Shown in pieces: positions 24,945 to 33,858 of a stretch of DNA of 64,000 nucleotides. The DNA comes from Paenibacillus albidus. Its GTDB lineage: Bacteria; Bacillota; Bacilli; Paenibacillales; Paenibacillaceae. The translations under genes were made by a program, and so were the position numbers. The stretch's first letter is position 1. Each line of letters starts with the position of its first letter. The stretch lies in NCBI RefSeq assembly GCF_014644435.1, contig NZ_BMKR01000003.1:62001-126000 (forward strand), read 5' to 3'. Under the pieces are notes generated by a model. The model saw only the letters and a program-made list of their open reading frames with translations, made no database searches and was not told where the DNA came from.

Positions 24945-26441
24945 TTACCTTATACGTTTATTGTGCTTTTTCTGGCTGATTAAGCGCGGCCGGTTCTTCA
25001 TGAATTGGAAGGGCAGCCGGAAGACGGCATCCTGCTGGTTTTGGGGAATAAACGGGCCCATAGGAGACATATAAGGAATCCCCAAAGAGCTTAGACTACA
25101 CAGATGCGCGATCAAAATAAAGCTAAACACACACATGCCGTAGAGTCCCATAAATGCCGCTATGAACATAATGATGAAACGGAGGATACGTACCGAAAGC
25201 GCCATATTGAAGGCTGGGGTGGCAAAGCTGGAGATGCCCGTCAGAGAAACGACAATGACCATCGCAGGCGAGACAATCCCAGCCTGTACCGCAGCCTGCC
25301 CAAGCACCAGCCCTCCGATAATCGATACAGTCTGGCCTATGGGGCTGGGCATCCGAATACCAGCTTCACGAATAATCTCAAATGTCACCTCCAGCAGGAG
25401 CGCCTCGATAAAAGTAGGGAAAGGCACACCTTCTCTCTGAGAGGCCAGATTAATCAGCAGCGGAGTCGGAATCATTTCCTGATGAAAGTTCAGAGCTGCC
25501 ACAAATAAACCGGGGCCAAACAAAGAAATGATCAGGCACATAAATCTCAATAACCGGATCAAGGTTGAAATGTCGTACCGCTGGTAGTAATCTTCAACGG
25601 CATGAAAAAACATAAAAAAGGTGGTAGGCGCGATCAGTACAAAAGGCGTGCCATCCACAAAAATGGCTATTCGTCCTTCCATTAGATTGCCCGCCACACT
25701 ATCCGGGCGTTCCGTATTGTACAGTGTCGGGAAAGGTGAATATTTGTTTTCTTCAATTAATTGCTCTATGTAGCCCGATTCCAGAATGGCGTCGATATGA
25801 ATGCCCTGCAGCTTTTGCTTGAGTTTCTGTATCACCGATTCTTTGGCGATGCCGTTCATATACATAATAGCCACATCGGTTTGGGTGACAACGCCGATTT
25901 TCATCGTTTCAATCCATAGATTGGCGTTTTTGATTCTCCGGCGGACCAGAGAGAGATTCGTGCCAATGGACTCCGTAAAACTTTCTTTGGAACCGCGGAT
26001 GGCTACCTGAGTAGAAGCCTCTGTGACCGCCCTGACCTCCCCACCGCTGGTGTTCCCGCCAATGGCCTCGGCCAGGCCATCCACCAGAACGATCGTATTT
26101 CCGGATAAAAGGGCTGCAAAAAGCTCTTTCCAGTCCCTGATTACTTTCTCTTCACCGGTACTCAAGGCTTTGCCTTTCATAAATTGATAAATTCCGTTTA
26201 CCGAATTCAATTGCGGCCCGTCTCCGCCAAGAGTGTCAAAGGCCATAATGTGCGTAATAAACTCATCGACGATATCTTTGTCATTCAAACCATTGATATA
26301 TATAGCAGCAACCTCAATAAGTGAAGTTACCAGCTCAAATTTACGGATAATAAGGTCAGGGCTGTTTCCAAGCCGATCTCTGATTTCCTGCAGGTTATCC
26401 GCTAATTTCGCGGAGAGCAAGGGGTCTTGATTACCGGGCAT
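24945..26441 (-). CDS. Spore germination protein, GerAA/GerKA-type
   Basis: Receptor subunit of 498 aa. The N-terminal soluble half is the GerA domain (DLIIRKFELVTSLIEVAAIYI, GTNLSLVRRRIKNANLWIET), then four to six TM helices (TFFMFFHAVEDYYQRYD, PSPIGQTVSIIGGLVLGQA) and a basic tail. ATG 26441 follows CAGGAGGTG. First gene of the operon and preceded by a sigma-G-like promoter, which fits forespore expression. Confidence 0.94.
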   Translation of the reverse strand: MPGNQDPLLSAKLADNLQEIRDRLGNSPDLIIRKFELVTSLIEVAAIYINGLNDKDIVDEFITHIMAFDTLGGDGPQLNSVNGIYQFMKGKALSTGEEKVIRDWKELFAALLSGNTIVLVDGLAEAIGGNTSGGEVRAVTEASTQVAIRGSKESFTESIGTNLSLVRRRIKNANLWIETMKIGVVTQTDVAIMYMNGIAKESVIQKLKQKLQGIHIDAILESGYIEQLIEENKYSPFPTLYNTERPDSVAGNLMEGRIAIFVDGTPFVLIAPTTFFMFFHAVEDYYQRYDISTLIRLLRFMCLIISLFGPGLFVAALNFHQEMIPTPLLINLASQREGVPFPTFIEALLLEVTFEIIREAGIRMPSPIGQTVSIIGGLVLGQAAVQAGIVSPAMVIVVSLTGISSFATPAFNMALSVRILRFIIMFIAAFMGLYGMCVFSFILIAHLCSLSSLGIPYMSPMGPFIPQNQQDAVFRLPFQFMKNRPRLISQKKHNKRIR

Positions 26442-26460
26442 CAGCTACACCTCCTGCCTA

Positions 26461-26491
26461 TACTATTCGCTGCCCAGACTTGTTTTATGCA
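26461..26491 (-). promoter_or_regulatory. Sigma-G-like promoter of the ger operon
   Basis: On the minus strand TGCATA (26486-26491), 18-bp spacer, AATAGTA (26461-26467), 20 bp before the gerA-type start. This is close to the forespore sigma-G pattern (TGMATA and CATACTA). Inferred from pattern and gene content. Confidence 0.5.
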
Positions 26492-26526
26492 GCATATGGG
26501 AACCTTGTATAGCTGTCCTAATCTAC

Positions 26527-26564
26527 AAAAAATCCCGGCTGCCCCTAACGGGTCAACCGGGATT
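26527..26564 (-). terminator. Terminator of the nitroreductase gene
   Basis: Minus-strand stem AATCCCGG and CCGGGATT followed by TTTTTTG, 72 bp after the stop codon. Confidence 0.8.
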
Positions 26565-26635
26565 AAACTCAGATTCCTCCTATAGCTGCTTCAATCCGGT
26601 TCTCCACTTCCAGCTTGTTCAGAATCTCGGAACTG

Positions 26636-27388
26636 CTATCTCTTCAAAAAGCCCTTGCTCTGCAGAAAATCCTTCATATGCAGCCGGACCGGTTCTGCAA
26701 GGCGTTTGGACATCAGCGCTGACCACGGCGCTGCATTCTTGCCGCCAGTGCGCTCCCGCAGGTAGGCGCTCGACACTTCATCATAAATCTGCACCTGCTC
26801 TTGCAAGGTATCCGCTTGATAGCCATTGCGGTGCAGTACGGCCGCCAGCGGCAGACGTGGACGTTGCCCCGTCTCCGCCGCCGGATAGCCCAGGCACATG
26901 CCAAATACGGGATAGACCAGCTCGGGCAGCCCGATCCGCTCTGCTACTTCGGCAATCCGGTTGCGGATTCCGCCGATATACACAATCCCCAGACCCAGCG
27001 ATTCTGCGGCAATCGCAGCATTTTGCGCGGCCAGGGCCACGTCAATGGTCGCGACCAGCAGATTCTCTGTAGAATCCTCGTAGGTCTCTTCATCCTGCAG
27101 ATGAGGCGCTGCCGCCCCGCGCAGCCGGTACAGGTCGGCGCACCAGACCAGAAAGACCGGACACTGCTCAATGTAGACCTGATTGCCAGCCAGGTGAGCC
27201 AACTCTTTCTTCAAGCCGGGTTCGGTCACCGCAATGACGGTGTACGCCTGAACATTGCTTGAAGTGGAGGCCATTTGCCCCGCTTCAATAATAGCAGTCA
27301 GCTGTTCTTCACTTACAGGCTTGTCCTGGTATTGCCGGACAGATACATGCCGATTCAACAGTTCAAGCGTTTCATTCGCCTTTTTCAC
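26636..27388 (-). CDS. NADPH-dependent flavin nitroreductase (NfsA/FRP type)
   Basis: Oxidoreductase of 250 aa starting at GTG 27388. NRHVSVRQYQDKPV (phosphate-binding arginines), AGQMASTSSNVQAYTVIAV and the FMN loop SLGLGIVYIGGIRN mark the NfsA/NfrA subgroup, an FMN homodimer that reduces nitroaromatics, quinones or flavins with NADPH. It stands alone with a terminator. The ribosome site (AAAGGAC) is rather far upstream (12 nt), so the start is slightly uncertain. Confidence 0.9.
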   Translation of the reverse strand: MKKANETLELLNRHVSVRQYQDKPVSEEQLTAIIEAGQMASTSSNVQAYTVIAVTEPGLKKELAHLAGNQVYIEQCPVFLVWCADLYRLRGAAAPHLQDEETYEDSTENLLVATIDVALAAQNAAIAAESLGLGIVYIGGIRNRIAEVAERIGLPELVYPVFGMCLGYPAAETGQRPRLPLAAVLHRNGYQADTLQEQVQIYDEVSSAYLRERTGGKNAAPWSALMSKRLAEPVRLHMKDFLQSKGFLKR

Positions 27389-27449
27389 GATACAATCGTC
27401 CTTTTCTAATAGATTCGTCGGTTCGGGATAAGCTGCTTATATTATAATA

Positions 27450-27667
27450 CTATTTAGATTGAACTTATAAATTTTCTGGTTGGGATTGGATCGTGACTAC
27501 GGCGAATGTTTGGACCTCCGGCCGCTGTTGTCTGCAGATTTCTTGATTTATACCGTCCTTCACGGTTGAAATCTGCAGACAAAGGCGGTCACTACCGCTC
27601 CTCCAGTTCCAAAATTGCCCTCCGTCACTATTCCCATCTCTTATATTTTCAGGTTCAATCTAAATAG
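27450..27667. mobile_element. MITE-like element, copy 1 (218 bp)
   Basis: Bounded by 15-bp perfect terminal inverted repeats CTATTTAGATTGAAC (27450-27464) and GTTCAATCTAAATAG (27653-27667). Inside is a 13-bp inverted pair GTCTGCAGATTTC/GAAATCTGCAGAC. No open reading frame of note. A second copy lies at 61815-62070 with the same internal blocks (GGGATTGGATCGTGACTAC, GCTCCTCCAGTTCCAAAAT). It fills most of the 27389-27787 gap. Confidence 0.75.
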
Positions 27668-27680
27668 CAGGCGTATATAC

Positions 27681-27730
27681 AAAAAAGGAGCAGTTCCATC
27701 CACCCCGCTTCGGGTTGATGGAACTGCTCC
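27681..27730 (-). terminator. Terminator of the secreted DUF4367-like gene
   Basis: Stem GGAGCAGTTCCATC and GATGGAACTGCTCC with a CCCGAAG-type loop, followed on the minus strand by TTTTTT. It is 58 bp past the stop at 27788. Confidence 0.88.
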
Positions 27731-27787
27731 TGACTTTGTTGGCTGGCGGAATGATTCAGCCTTAGATAGTCTGGATTCAGCTTCTTG

Positions 27788-28630
27788 TTATTGGCCTGTA
27801 ATAATCTGCTCCGCGACCCCAACCAGCGCTTCTTTCTTGGTATCTCCACCAGAGAGATAAATCGTATAGCTGATTTGCGTACGGGAGTCCACCCATTCCA
27901 AGTAATGCGCGCCTTGGCTGCTGTTAATCGCCGGGGAGTTCGCAGTCTTATAGACAAGCGCATCGCCAGTCTTGTAAGTCAGCTCCTGCCCCTCTACTTC
28001 CAGCTTCTCGGGCTCTGCGAGTGCTGGGACATATTCGATTGTAGGATCCAGTGTTCCTGCAGGCTCCGCCGTGATGGCCAGAAACGCTTGACCGGACGGG
28101 GTTGAAGAATTTTCTTTATAGGTCAGGCTGACATTCAAGCGCTTATCGGTTACTTTTTTGATGTAGACCTGCTTGCCGGAGGCTTTGCCCTCGGCCACCA
28201 CTTGCTTACTCAGCTTCTGTCCCTCGATGGTCTTAGGATTCGGCTTATAGGCCCCTATATAAGCCGAGTTGAATTTAAAGCCCTCCGGAGCCTGCGGCAA
28301 CTGCAGAAAAGGGGGCTTCAGGCTTTCTGCTTTCTGTACATATTGCTCATAATTTTTAAAAGGCAAACCGTACGAAAAGGCCTGATAAGCGTAACCTCCC
28401 GGATTATATTTTTTATCATTCACATAAACATAGTAGATCTCTCCGGGATTCTTCTTCTTCAGAGCAACCGCATCCACCTGGGCTTTAATGTTCTTCTGGG
28501 ACTGCGTAGCATTCGAAGCCGCAGCGGCCGAACTGGCAGCAGATCGATTCGCCGCACTGGCAGGTTCGTATGCGCTGCCCAGCAGCAATGCCAGACTGGT
28601 TACGGCAATGGCTATTCTTTGCAATTTCAT
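27788..28630 (-). CDS. Secreted protein related to the anti-sigma extracytoplasmic domain
   Basis: 280 aa with a signal peptide (IAVTSLALLLGSAYEPASA, likely cleaved at ASA-A). The mature part matches the outer domain of the two anti-sigma proteins in this window. Shared positions include YLEWVDSRTQISYTIYL near the C-terminus (YLDWYNEEQDAYYNL and LLWLDPIHDTYYTLSD in the others) and a GGYAYQAF-like segment. It has no TM or cytoplasmic part, so it resembles a free copy of that domain (DUF4367-like). It has its own ECF-type promoter at 28724-28757 identical in design to that of the sigma gene. Role unknown; competing for or presenting the anti-sigma ligand is possible. Confidence 0.75.
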   Translation of the reverse strand: MKLQRIAIAVTSLALLLGSAYEPASAANRSAASSAAAASNATQSQKNIKAQVDAVALKKKNPGEIYYVYVNDKKYNPGGYAYQAFSYGLPFKNYEQYVQKAESLKPPFLQLPQAPEGFKFNSAYIGAYKPNPKTIEGQKLSKQVVAEGKASGKQVYIKKVTDKRLNVSLTYKENSSTPSGQAFLAITAEPAGTLDPTIEYVPALAEPEKLEVEGQELTYKTGDALVYKTANSPAINSSQGAHYLEWVDSRTQISYTIYLSGGDTKKEALVGVAEQIITGQ

Positions 28631-28723
28631 CGCGTATTTCTCCTCTCGGGCTTTATGCCCCTCCGAAATGAATAACGAGTCCTCTCGGCCGAGAAATTTA
28701 AATTTTTGAACCCGTTACATATA

Positions 28724-28757
28724 TATACAACACTCCACTCCCTATTAAAGGGACATT
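28724..28757 (-). promoter_or_regulatory. ECF-type promoter of the secreted DUF4367-like gene
   Basis: Minus strand AATGTCCC (28750-28757), 16-bp spacer, GTGTTGTATA (28724-28733). The -35 octamer and spacer equal those before the ECF sigma gene at 30520-30553. It lies just after the anti-sigma stop codon and 86 bp before the target start. Confidence 0.7.
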
Positions 28758-28768
28758 TCTCCTGATTA

Positions 28769-29953
28769 TTATTCTATCCCCGTCATACTGACCGCTATCT
28801 TTATCATTTGCTCCTGGGAGAGGGGGCTGCCCTTGGTATCAGACAACGTATAATAAGTATCATGGATTGGATCTAACCATAACAGCTGCTGCGCATAATT
28901 TTGTCCGCTTTGTGGTGCAGCTCTCATGTAGATGAATTCTTTGCCATTTACGGTCACATTATCCACTTTTTGGATACCCCAGGTGTTAAAGCTGGCCATT
29001 GTTTTTTGCGCATAGTATGTGGCTTGAATTGTTATCTTCTGCTCGTCCGGGGAATCTGAGGTATAGGTTACTTTAACCGATTCCGTTCCCGCTTTCGGAA
29101 GCCTCTTCCAGACCAGCTTGTAATTCCCTCCTAATTCCGTCGCCTTCATAGTAGCCATTTCTTCTATTAATCTCTGATAGGCCTCAGCTCCGTTTGCAGC
29201 CTGCTCTCCTGGTGCAGTCCCGGTGGAATCAGCCAATGCTGAAATAATACTTGTTTCAGGTAGGATCTGCCCTTCGGTGAAAGCATACCCACTAGGTATG
29301 TATCTGGGTTCCGGCAGTGCTGGAGCGTTAAGCTCCGTCTGCCGGGCACTGAATGCAGAGTAACCGTCAAAGTAAAGCGGCTGAACTGCCATACCGGTCT
29401 TTGCATTCTTTTCTAAATCTTGCCCTACCAGAAAAAAGGCCCTTTCTCCTGGAAGCAGCTGCTTCTCCACCCATTGTTTGGCCTGCTGATATTTCTCATT
29501 TTGTTTCACAGCTTGGGCGATTTGTTCATCGCTTGCCTTCTCCGGCTTTATTTCCTCAAGCTTAATGGAGAATGACGTCCCCGGATCTTCAATGGGTTCA
29601 TATTCCTTCAGCCTATATTCAATTGGGGTTGACTGGCTGAGCTTTGCTGTATGGACATAATAAGTAGCACCAATCGAAAGAGCCACCAGCAAGGCAGTGG
29701 AATAGGCTATAATTCTTCTTAAATAAACCGGTCTGCGCCGGGTATCCCCGGCTTCCTTTTTATCCAGCCGCGTCATGATCGTTGAGTGCCCCTCCGTATC
29801 TTTAGGAACAACCTCAGCATGGACATGGTTATCTCCATATTTATCTGCAATAGCTTTCATCACCGGCTGCCGGACATCAATGGACTCAACATCAGCAGAT
29901 TGGTCATAATTTCTCAGGAGCTGTTCTTCTGCAGTGTACTGGATTTTGCACAT
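28769..29953 (-). CDS. Membrane anti-sigma factor of ECF module 1
   Basis: 394 aa. A cytoplasmic N-terminus of about 90 aa precedes one TM helix (IIAYSTALLVALSIGATYYV), and an extracytoplasmic domain of about 280 aa ends in the DUF4367-like motif LLWLDPIHDTYYTLSD. ATG 29953 follows AAGGAGG and lies 40 nt inside the sigma gene, the same overlap as in ECF module 2. Expected to hold the sigma factor inactive until an envelope signal is sensed. No zinc-binding HxxxCxxC motif is evident. Confidence 0.82.
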   Translation of the reverse strand: MCKIQYTAEEQLLRNYDQSADVESIDVRQPVMKAIADKYGDNHVHAEVVPKDTEGHSTIMTRLDKKEAGDTRRRPVYLRRIIAYSTALLVALSIGATYYVHTAKLSQSTPIEYRLKEYEPIEDPGTSFSIKLEEIKPEKASDEQIAQAVKQNEKYQQAKQWVEKQLLPGERAFFLVGQDLEKNAKTGMAVQPLYFDGYSAFSARQTELNAPALPEPRYIPSGYAFTEGQILPETSIISALADSTGTAPGEQAANGAEAYQRLIEEMATMKATELGGNYKLVWKRLPKAGTESVKVTYTSDSPDEQKITIQATYYAQKTMASFNTWGIQKVDNVTVNGKEFIYMRAAPQSGQNYAQQLLWLDPIHDTYYTLSDTKGSPLSQEQMIKIAVSMTGIE

Positions 29954-30492
29954 TTCTCTTCCTCCTTGGCCTGCATGGATTCTTTCAGCTTATTCCTGAT
30001 CCGTCCGTACCTTTTTTTGACCGCTTCCATGTTCTTTCCCAGGATCTCGGCAATCTCCTCAAACGACTTGTCTTCAAAAATCCGCAGGATCAGCAAATTC
30101 CGCTCCTCCAGCGACAGCATCTCAAGCGCTGAGGCGAGCGGTTCACTGAACATTTGTTTCTCTACCACCCGTTCAGCACTTTCCACAGTAGACTCCCGCC
30201 CAAAAAATCGTTGTACCTGCTGCTGCAATTTACGTCTGCGTAGCAGATTCAAACAGTGGTTATAGGCAATTTTGTATAGCCAGGAAGTGAAGCTGACTTG
30301 CATTTGGTAGGATCTGATTTTCTCATATACCTTGAGCATAATATCCTGAACCGCGTCCTCAGCTTCTTCCTTGTTGTTCAATAAACGCAGACAATATTTA
30401 TAAATCCGGTTCTGATAAGCATCGATAATATCTGCAAATATGTATATTTCGCCTGATTGTATTCGCTTTATTTTATCCTCGATGGATTCCAC
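29914..30492 (-). CDS. ECF sigma factor (module 1)
   Basis: 192 aa, GTG start 30492 behind AAGGAGG. Region 2 (IIDAYQNRIYKYCLRLLNNK, EDAVQDIMLKVYEKI, FTSWLYKIAYNHCLNLLRRR) and region 4 (LSLEERNLLILRIFEDKSFEEIAEILG, then AVKKRYGRIRNKLKE) are complete. It heads an operon with its anti-sigma factor and probably reads its own promoter at 30520-30553. The closest relative in the window is the sigma factor at 52969-53565. Confidence 0.93.
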   Translation of the reverse strand: MESIEDKIKRIQSGEIYIFADIIDAYQNRIYKYCLRLLNNKEEAEDAVQDIMLKVYEKIRSYQMQVSFTSWLYKIAYNHCLNLLRRRKLQQQVQRFFGRESTVESAERVVEKQMFSEPLASALEMLSLEERNLLILRIFEDKSFEEIAEILGKNMEAVKKRYGRIRNKLKESMQAKEEEKCAKSSTLQKNSS

Positions 30493-30519
30493 GGAGTCCC
30501 TCCTTCCGTCGCTACTTTA

Positions 30520-30553
30520 TATATAACACGTCAGCAGAACGGAACGGGACATT
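30520..30553 (-). promoter_or_regulatory. Predicted autoregulated ECF promoter (module 1)
   Basis: Minus strand AATGTCCC (30546-30553), 16-bp spacer, GTGTTATATA (30520-30529), 27 bp before the sigma start. Same geometry as 28724-28757 and 53598-53631. Confidence 0.7.
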
Positions 30554-30573
30554 CACCTCCGCTTTTCAATATT

Positions 30574-30632
30574 AAAAAAAGGGGCTGTCCCCTAAGCCGT
30601 GAAATAGCTGCTTGGGACACCCCTCGTTTTTT
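30574..30632. terminator. GC-rich hairpin, probable bidirectional terminator
   Basis: GGGGCTGTCCCCTAAGC (30581-30597) pairs with GCTTGGGACACCCC (30610-30623); A-run before and T-run after. A second, weaker stem AAATCGC/GCGATTT follows at 30692-30750. Neither is next to a plus-strand gene end, so they may belong to the repeat-rich intergenic region. Confidence 0.5.
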
Positions 30633-30760
30633 GAGCAGGATAGACATGGGTGCTTCCGGTGAACGCTCCGCGAACGGACCGTTGTATAAAAAAATCGCCC
30701 TTTTGATGAAATGGAAGTGTTGAGTAACCCTCTCAAAAAAGCAGCGATTTCTTCGGGCTC

Positions 30761-31012
30761 AAATCTATAATCAGCGGTTGACCGGGGCCAGGCAACAAAT
30801 CGTTACCGGACCGGCTGGGCAAGGAAACGGACTCAGCGGATCTTATTTGAGGAAACAAAGGGTGTTATCCTTTTATACGGACACAGGAGCTCTTATTGTA
30901 TGATCTCTAGCCCAAAATGAGGGTCCCTGGATCATTTAGCGGCTCCTGAGTCCGTTTGGCCCGAAAAATGAGCTGATTTCACGAAATAACGTATCTCCAG
31001 TCCGATAAGTCA
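30761..31012 (-). repeat. Dispersed intergenic element, copy 1 (inverted)
   Basis: Reverse complement of the elements at 50345-50632 and 59714-59925. Its four words start or end at 30829 (+), 30879 (+), about 30933 (-) and about 30984 (-), giving the same 50/55/50 bp layout. The flank shared with copy 2 (AACCGCTGATTAT) is kept, so this copy is nearly full length. The 30493-31032 gap contains no gene. Confidence 0.82.
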
Positions 31013-31032
31013 AAAGAATGGCCAAACATAAG

Positions 31033-33489
31033 TTACAGCTTCACCCGCTGCAGCCGCAGCGCATTCAGAACTACCGACACGGAGCTGAACGCCATGGCCG
31101 CCCCTGCAAGCCAGGGAGCCAGGAATCCGAGCGCGGCGATCGGAATGCCGATCGTGTTGTACGCGAGCGCCCAGAACAAATTCTGCTTGATGTTGCCCAT
31201 AGTCTTGCGGCTCATAATGATGGCATCGGGGATGCTCTTCAGATCGCCCCGCATCAGTGTGATATCCGCCGCTTCCATCGCTACATCGGTACCTGTGCCG
31301 ATGGCCATGCCGGTATCGGCCGTCGCCAGGGCCGGCGCATCATTGATGCCGTCTCCAACCATCGCGACCTTTCTTCCGCCTTGCTGCAAGCGGCGGACCT
31401 CCTCGGCTTTGCCTTCCGGCAGCACCTCGGCCAATACGGTCCGGATACCTGCCTGCTGGGCGATGGCCTGGGCCGTCAGCTTGTTGTCGCCGGTGATCAT
31501 GACCACCTCGATGCCCATTTCGTGGAGCAAAGCTACAGCCGCTTTGGAAGTTTCCTTAATCGTATCTGCTACGGCCACCACACCTGCAATCCCGCCGTCC
31601 ACAGCCACCAGCATGGCCGTCTTCCCTTCCTGCTCCAGGCCCTTCATGAGAGGCGCCCAGTCCGTGATGTTAAGACCCTTCTCTTCCATCATCCGGCGGG
31701 TACCGACACTGACGGCCTGACCGTCTATAACCGCTGAGATCCCCCGTCCCGGCACATTATCGAATTGCCCGGCAGACGGCAGCTCCAGTCCCCGCGTAAC
31801 GGCTCCCGCTACAATCGCCTCGGCCAACGGATGCTCGGAGAGCTTCTCGGCTGCTGCGGTGATAGACAGCAGGCGGTTCTCGGCTTCTTCTCTGCCGTGT
31901 GCGGGTATTTCGGTTGTGGTCAGCACATCCGTGAGTACCGGCTTGCCGTTGGTTACCGTTCCCGTCTTATCGAGGACAACGACCTTGATCCCCTGGGCCG
32001 CTTCCAGATGTTCGCCGCCCTTGAATAGAATGCCCAGCTCCGCCGCGCGGCCCGAGCCGGCCATAATCGAAGTTGGCGTCGCCAGACCGAGGGCGCACGG
32101 ACAAGCAATTACCAGGACGGCGATCGCTTTCTCCAAAGCATCCGGAAATTGCCCCGGTGCCCCCCAGAAATACCAGACAACAAAGGTCAAAGCTGCAATC
32201 CCCACCACAATCGGCACAAAAATGCCGGAAATGACATCCGCAATCCGCTGTATCGGGGCTTTGGAGCCCTGCGCTTCTTCGACCACCCGGATAATTTGCG
32301 CCAGCGCGGTATCACGGCCTACTTTACGCGCCTTCACCTTGAGCATGCCATTTTTGTTCAGCGTCGCTCCAATCACGGAGTCTCCCGGCTTCTTATCCAC
32401 CGGAAGACTCTCTCCGGTCAGCATCGACTCATCCACCGCAGATAAACCTTCCACCACTTCACCGTCCACCGGCACCTTAGTTCCCGGTTTGACCAGCACG
32501 ATGTCGCCCGGAAGAACCTCTTCTACCGGAATGCTGATCTCGGCACCCTCCCGTACTACCAAAGCCGTCTTGGCCTGAAGGCCCATCAGGCTCTTGATTG
32601 CATCCGAGGAGCGGCCTTTGGCCAGGGCCTCGAACCATTTGCCGACCAGAATCAGTGTAATCAGGACGGCGCTGGTCTCATAATACAGCTCCACCGTATG
32701 ATGCATCCCGCTCATCCGCAGCGAATCGACGGTCAGATACAGGCTGTAGAAATAAGCGGCCGAGGTGCCCAGCACTACCAGCACGTCCATATTGGCGCTG
32801 CCGTTGCGCAGCGCTTTATAAGCCCCCACGTAGAACTGCCAGCCGATGATAAACTGCACCGGCGTCGCAAGAATGAGCTGGAACCAGGGATTCATGAACA
32901 ACTCCGGTGTAGGAATCCAGGTAGTAAAGGTAAAATGTCCGGCCATTGCCCATAGCAGCGGCAGCGATAAGATGGCGGAAAGGATCCACTTCTGCCGCTT
33001 GCGCCCAATTTCAAGTTTGCGGTGATCGGCACTGTTCTGACGGTCAGCCTTAAGCGTGGCTGTATAACCGATACTACTAACCTTGTCTATAATCTCCCTT
33101 GTACTGATATTCCCCGGCGTGTATTCGACATGTGCAGTTTCCAGCGCCAGATTGACATTCACTGCGGCTATACCCGGGGTACGTCCCAATACTTTCTCAA
33201 TCCGGGCCGAGCAAGCGGCACAAGTCATGCCGGCAATATCGAAATCTGCCGTCTCCCGGACAGTATCGTAGCCGAGCGAACGGATTTTATCTTCAATCTG
33301 TGCAAGTCCTGCCACCTTTGGGTCAAAAGCGACTGTCGCCTGCTCCAGGGTCAGATTCACATTGGCACGCGATACCCCCTCCATCCGGGACAGTCCCTTC
33401 TCAATTCGATTCGCGCACGCTGAACAGGTCATTCCGCTGACCTGCAGGGTGGTCTGTTGCTCCTCCGAAGCTGTTGTATTATCCATCAT
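31033..33489 (-). CDS. copA: Copper-exporting P1B-type ATPase
   Basis: 818 aa; ATG 33489 ([14 protein letters not shown]) 7 nt after GGAGG. Two HMA domains with CxxC ([15 protein letters not shown] and [15 protein letters not shown]), eight TM helices, TGES, the copper site CPC ([15 protein letters not shown]), DKTGTVTNG phosphorylation site, HP dipeptide in EHPLAEAI, and [10 protein letters not shown]. These define a Cu(I) exporter. Its promoter region has a CsoR operator at 33503-33521. CopZ and CsoR genes follow upstream on the same strand. Confidence 0.97.
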   Translation of the reverse strand: MMDNTTASEEQQTTLQVSGMTCSACANRIEKGLSRMEGVSRANVNLTLEQATVAFDPKVAGLAQIEDKIRSLGYDTVRETADFDIAGMTCAACSARIEKVLGRTPGIAAVNVNLALETAHVEYTPGNISTREIIDKVSSIGYTATLKADRQNSADHRKLEIGRKRQKWILSAILSLPLLWAMAGHFTFTTWIPTPELFMNPWFQLILATPVQFIIGWQFYVGAYKALRNGSANMDVLVVLGTSAAYFYSLYLTVDSLRMSGMHHTVELYYETSAVLITLILVGKWFEALAKGRSSDAIKSLMGLQAKTALVVREGAEISIPVEEVLPGDIVLVKPGTKVPVDGEVVEGLSAVDESMLTGESLPVDKKPGDSVIGATLNKNGMLKVKARKVGRDTALAQIIRVVEEAQGSKAPIQRIADVISGIFVPIVVGIAALTFVVWYFWGAPGQFPDALEKAIAVLVIACPCALGLATPTSIMAGSGRAAELGILFKGGEHLEAAQGIKVVVLDKTGTVTNGKPVLTDVLTTTEIPAHGREEAENRLLSITAAAEKLSEHPLAEAIVAGAVTRGLELPSAGQFDNVPGRGISAVIDGQAVSVGTRRMMEEKGLNITDWAPLMKGLEQEGKTAMLVAVDGGIAGVVAVADTIKETSKAAVALLHEMGIEVVMITGDNKLTAQAIAQQAGIRTVLAEVLPEGKAEEVRRLQQGGRKVAMVGDGINDAPALATADTGMAIGTGTDVAMEAADITLMRGDLKSIPDAIIMSRKTMGNIKQNLFWALAYNTIGIPIAALGFLAPWLAGAAMAFSSVSVVLNALRLQRVKL

Positions 33490-33502
33490 CCTTACACCTC
33501 CA

Positions 33503-33521
33503 CATACCCCTAAGGGGTATG
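33503..33521. promoter_or_regulatory. CsoR operator before copA
   Basis: CATACCCC-taa-GGGGTATG, an inverted repeat typical of CsoR sites, directly upstream of the copA ribosome site. Cu(I)-bound CsoR would release it. Confidence 0.85.
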
Positions 33522-33608
33522 AATTTGAATAAAAGAAAAGGCATTGGCGCCTTCGGGAACCCTCCGGTTCTCCCTGAACTCCAAGCCTTAAAGCCTGCAT
33601 ATCACAGG

Positions 33609-33809
33609 TTAGACTACATCATAACCCTGGTCTTCAATCGCTGCCTTGATGGCATTCAGGCTCACTTTATTCTCATCATATTCCACGGCAACCTGCTTAG
33701 CTTGCAGATCCACCTTGGCAGCTGCTCCTACACCACTAACCGCTTTCTCCACACTGCTTACACAGTGGCCGCATGACATTCCTTCTACTTGCAGCGTAAC
33801 ATTTGACAT
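33609..33809 (-). CDS. copZ: Copper chaperone
   Basis: 66-aa HMA domain with the metal site [15 protein letters not shown] and C-terminal [15 protein letters not shown] precedes ATG 33809. Delivers Cu(I) to CopA and possibly to CsoR. Sits between csoR and copA in one transcription direction. Confidence 0.96.
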   Translation of the reverse strand: MSNVTLQVEGMSCGHCVSSVEKAVSGVGAAAKVDLQAKQVAVEYDENKVSLNAIKAAIEDQGYDVV

Positions 33810-33858
33810 TGATATAACCTCCTAAAAGTTGTATAGGGCTTCACTTAAACTTCCGCCC

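Noticed and set aside
26564..26634. Short minus-strand frame ending EILNKLEVENRIEAAI after the nitroreductase gene, looking like the end of a LuxR-type helix-turn-helix
   Set aside because: Only about 21 residues, with stops just upstream and no start; too short to call a remnant with confidence.
30692..30750. Hairpin AAATCGC/GCGATTT as a gene terminator
   Set aside because: No plus-strand gene ends nearby; similar stems occur at 35171 and 41119, so it may be a degenerate terminator or part of the repeat-rich gap.
33542..33600. GC-rich inverted repeat (GGGAGAACC/GGTTCCC) between copZ and copA as a terminator
   Set aside because: Stem is short and interrupted; could reduce read-through but the evidence is weak.
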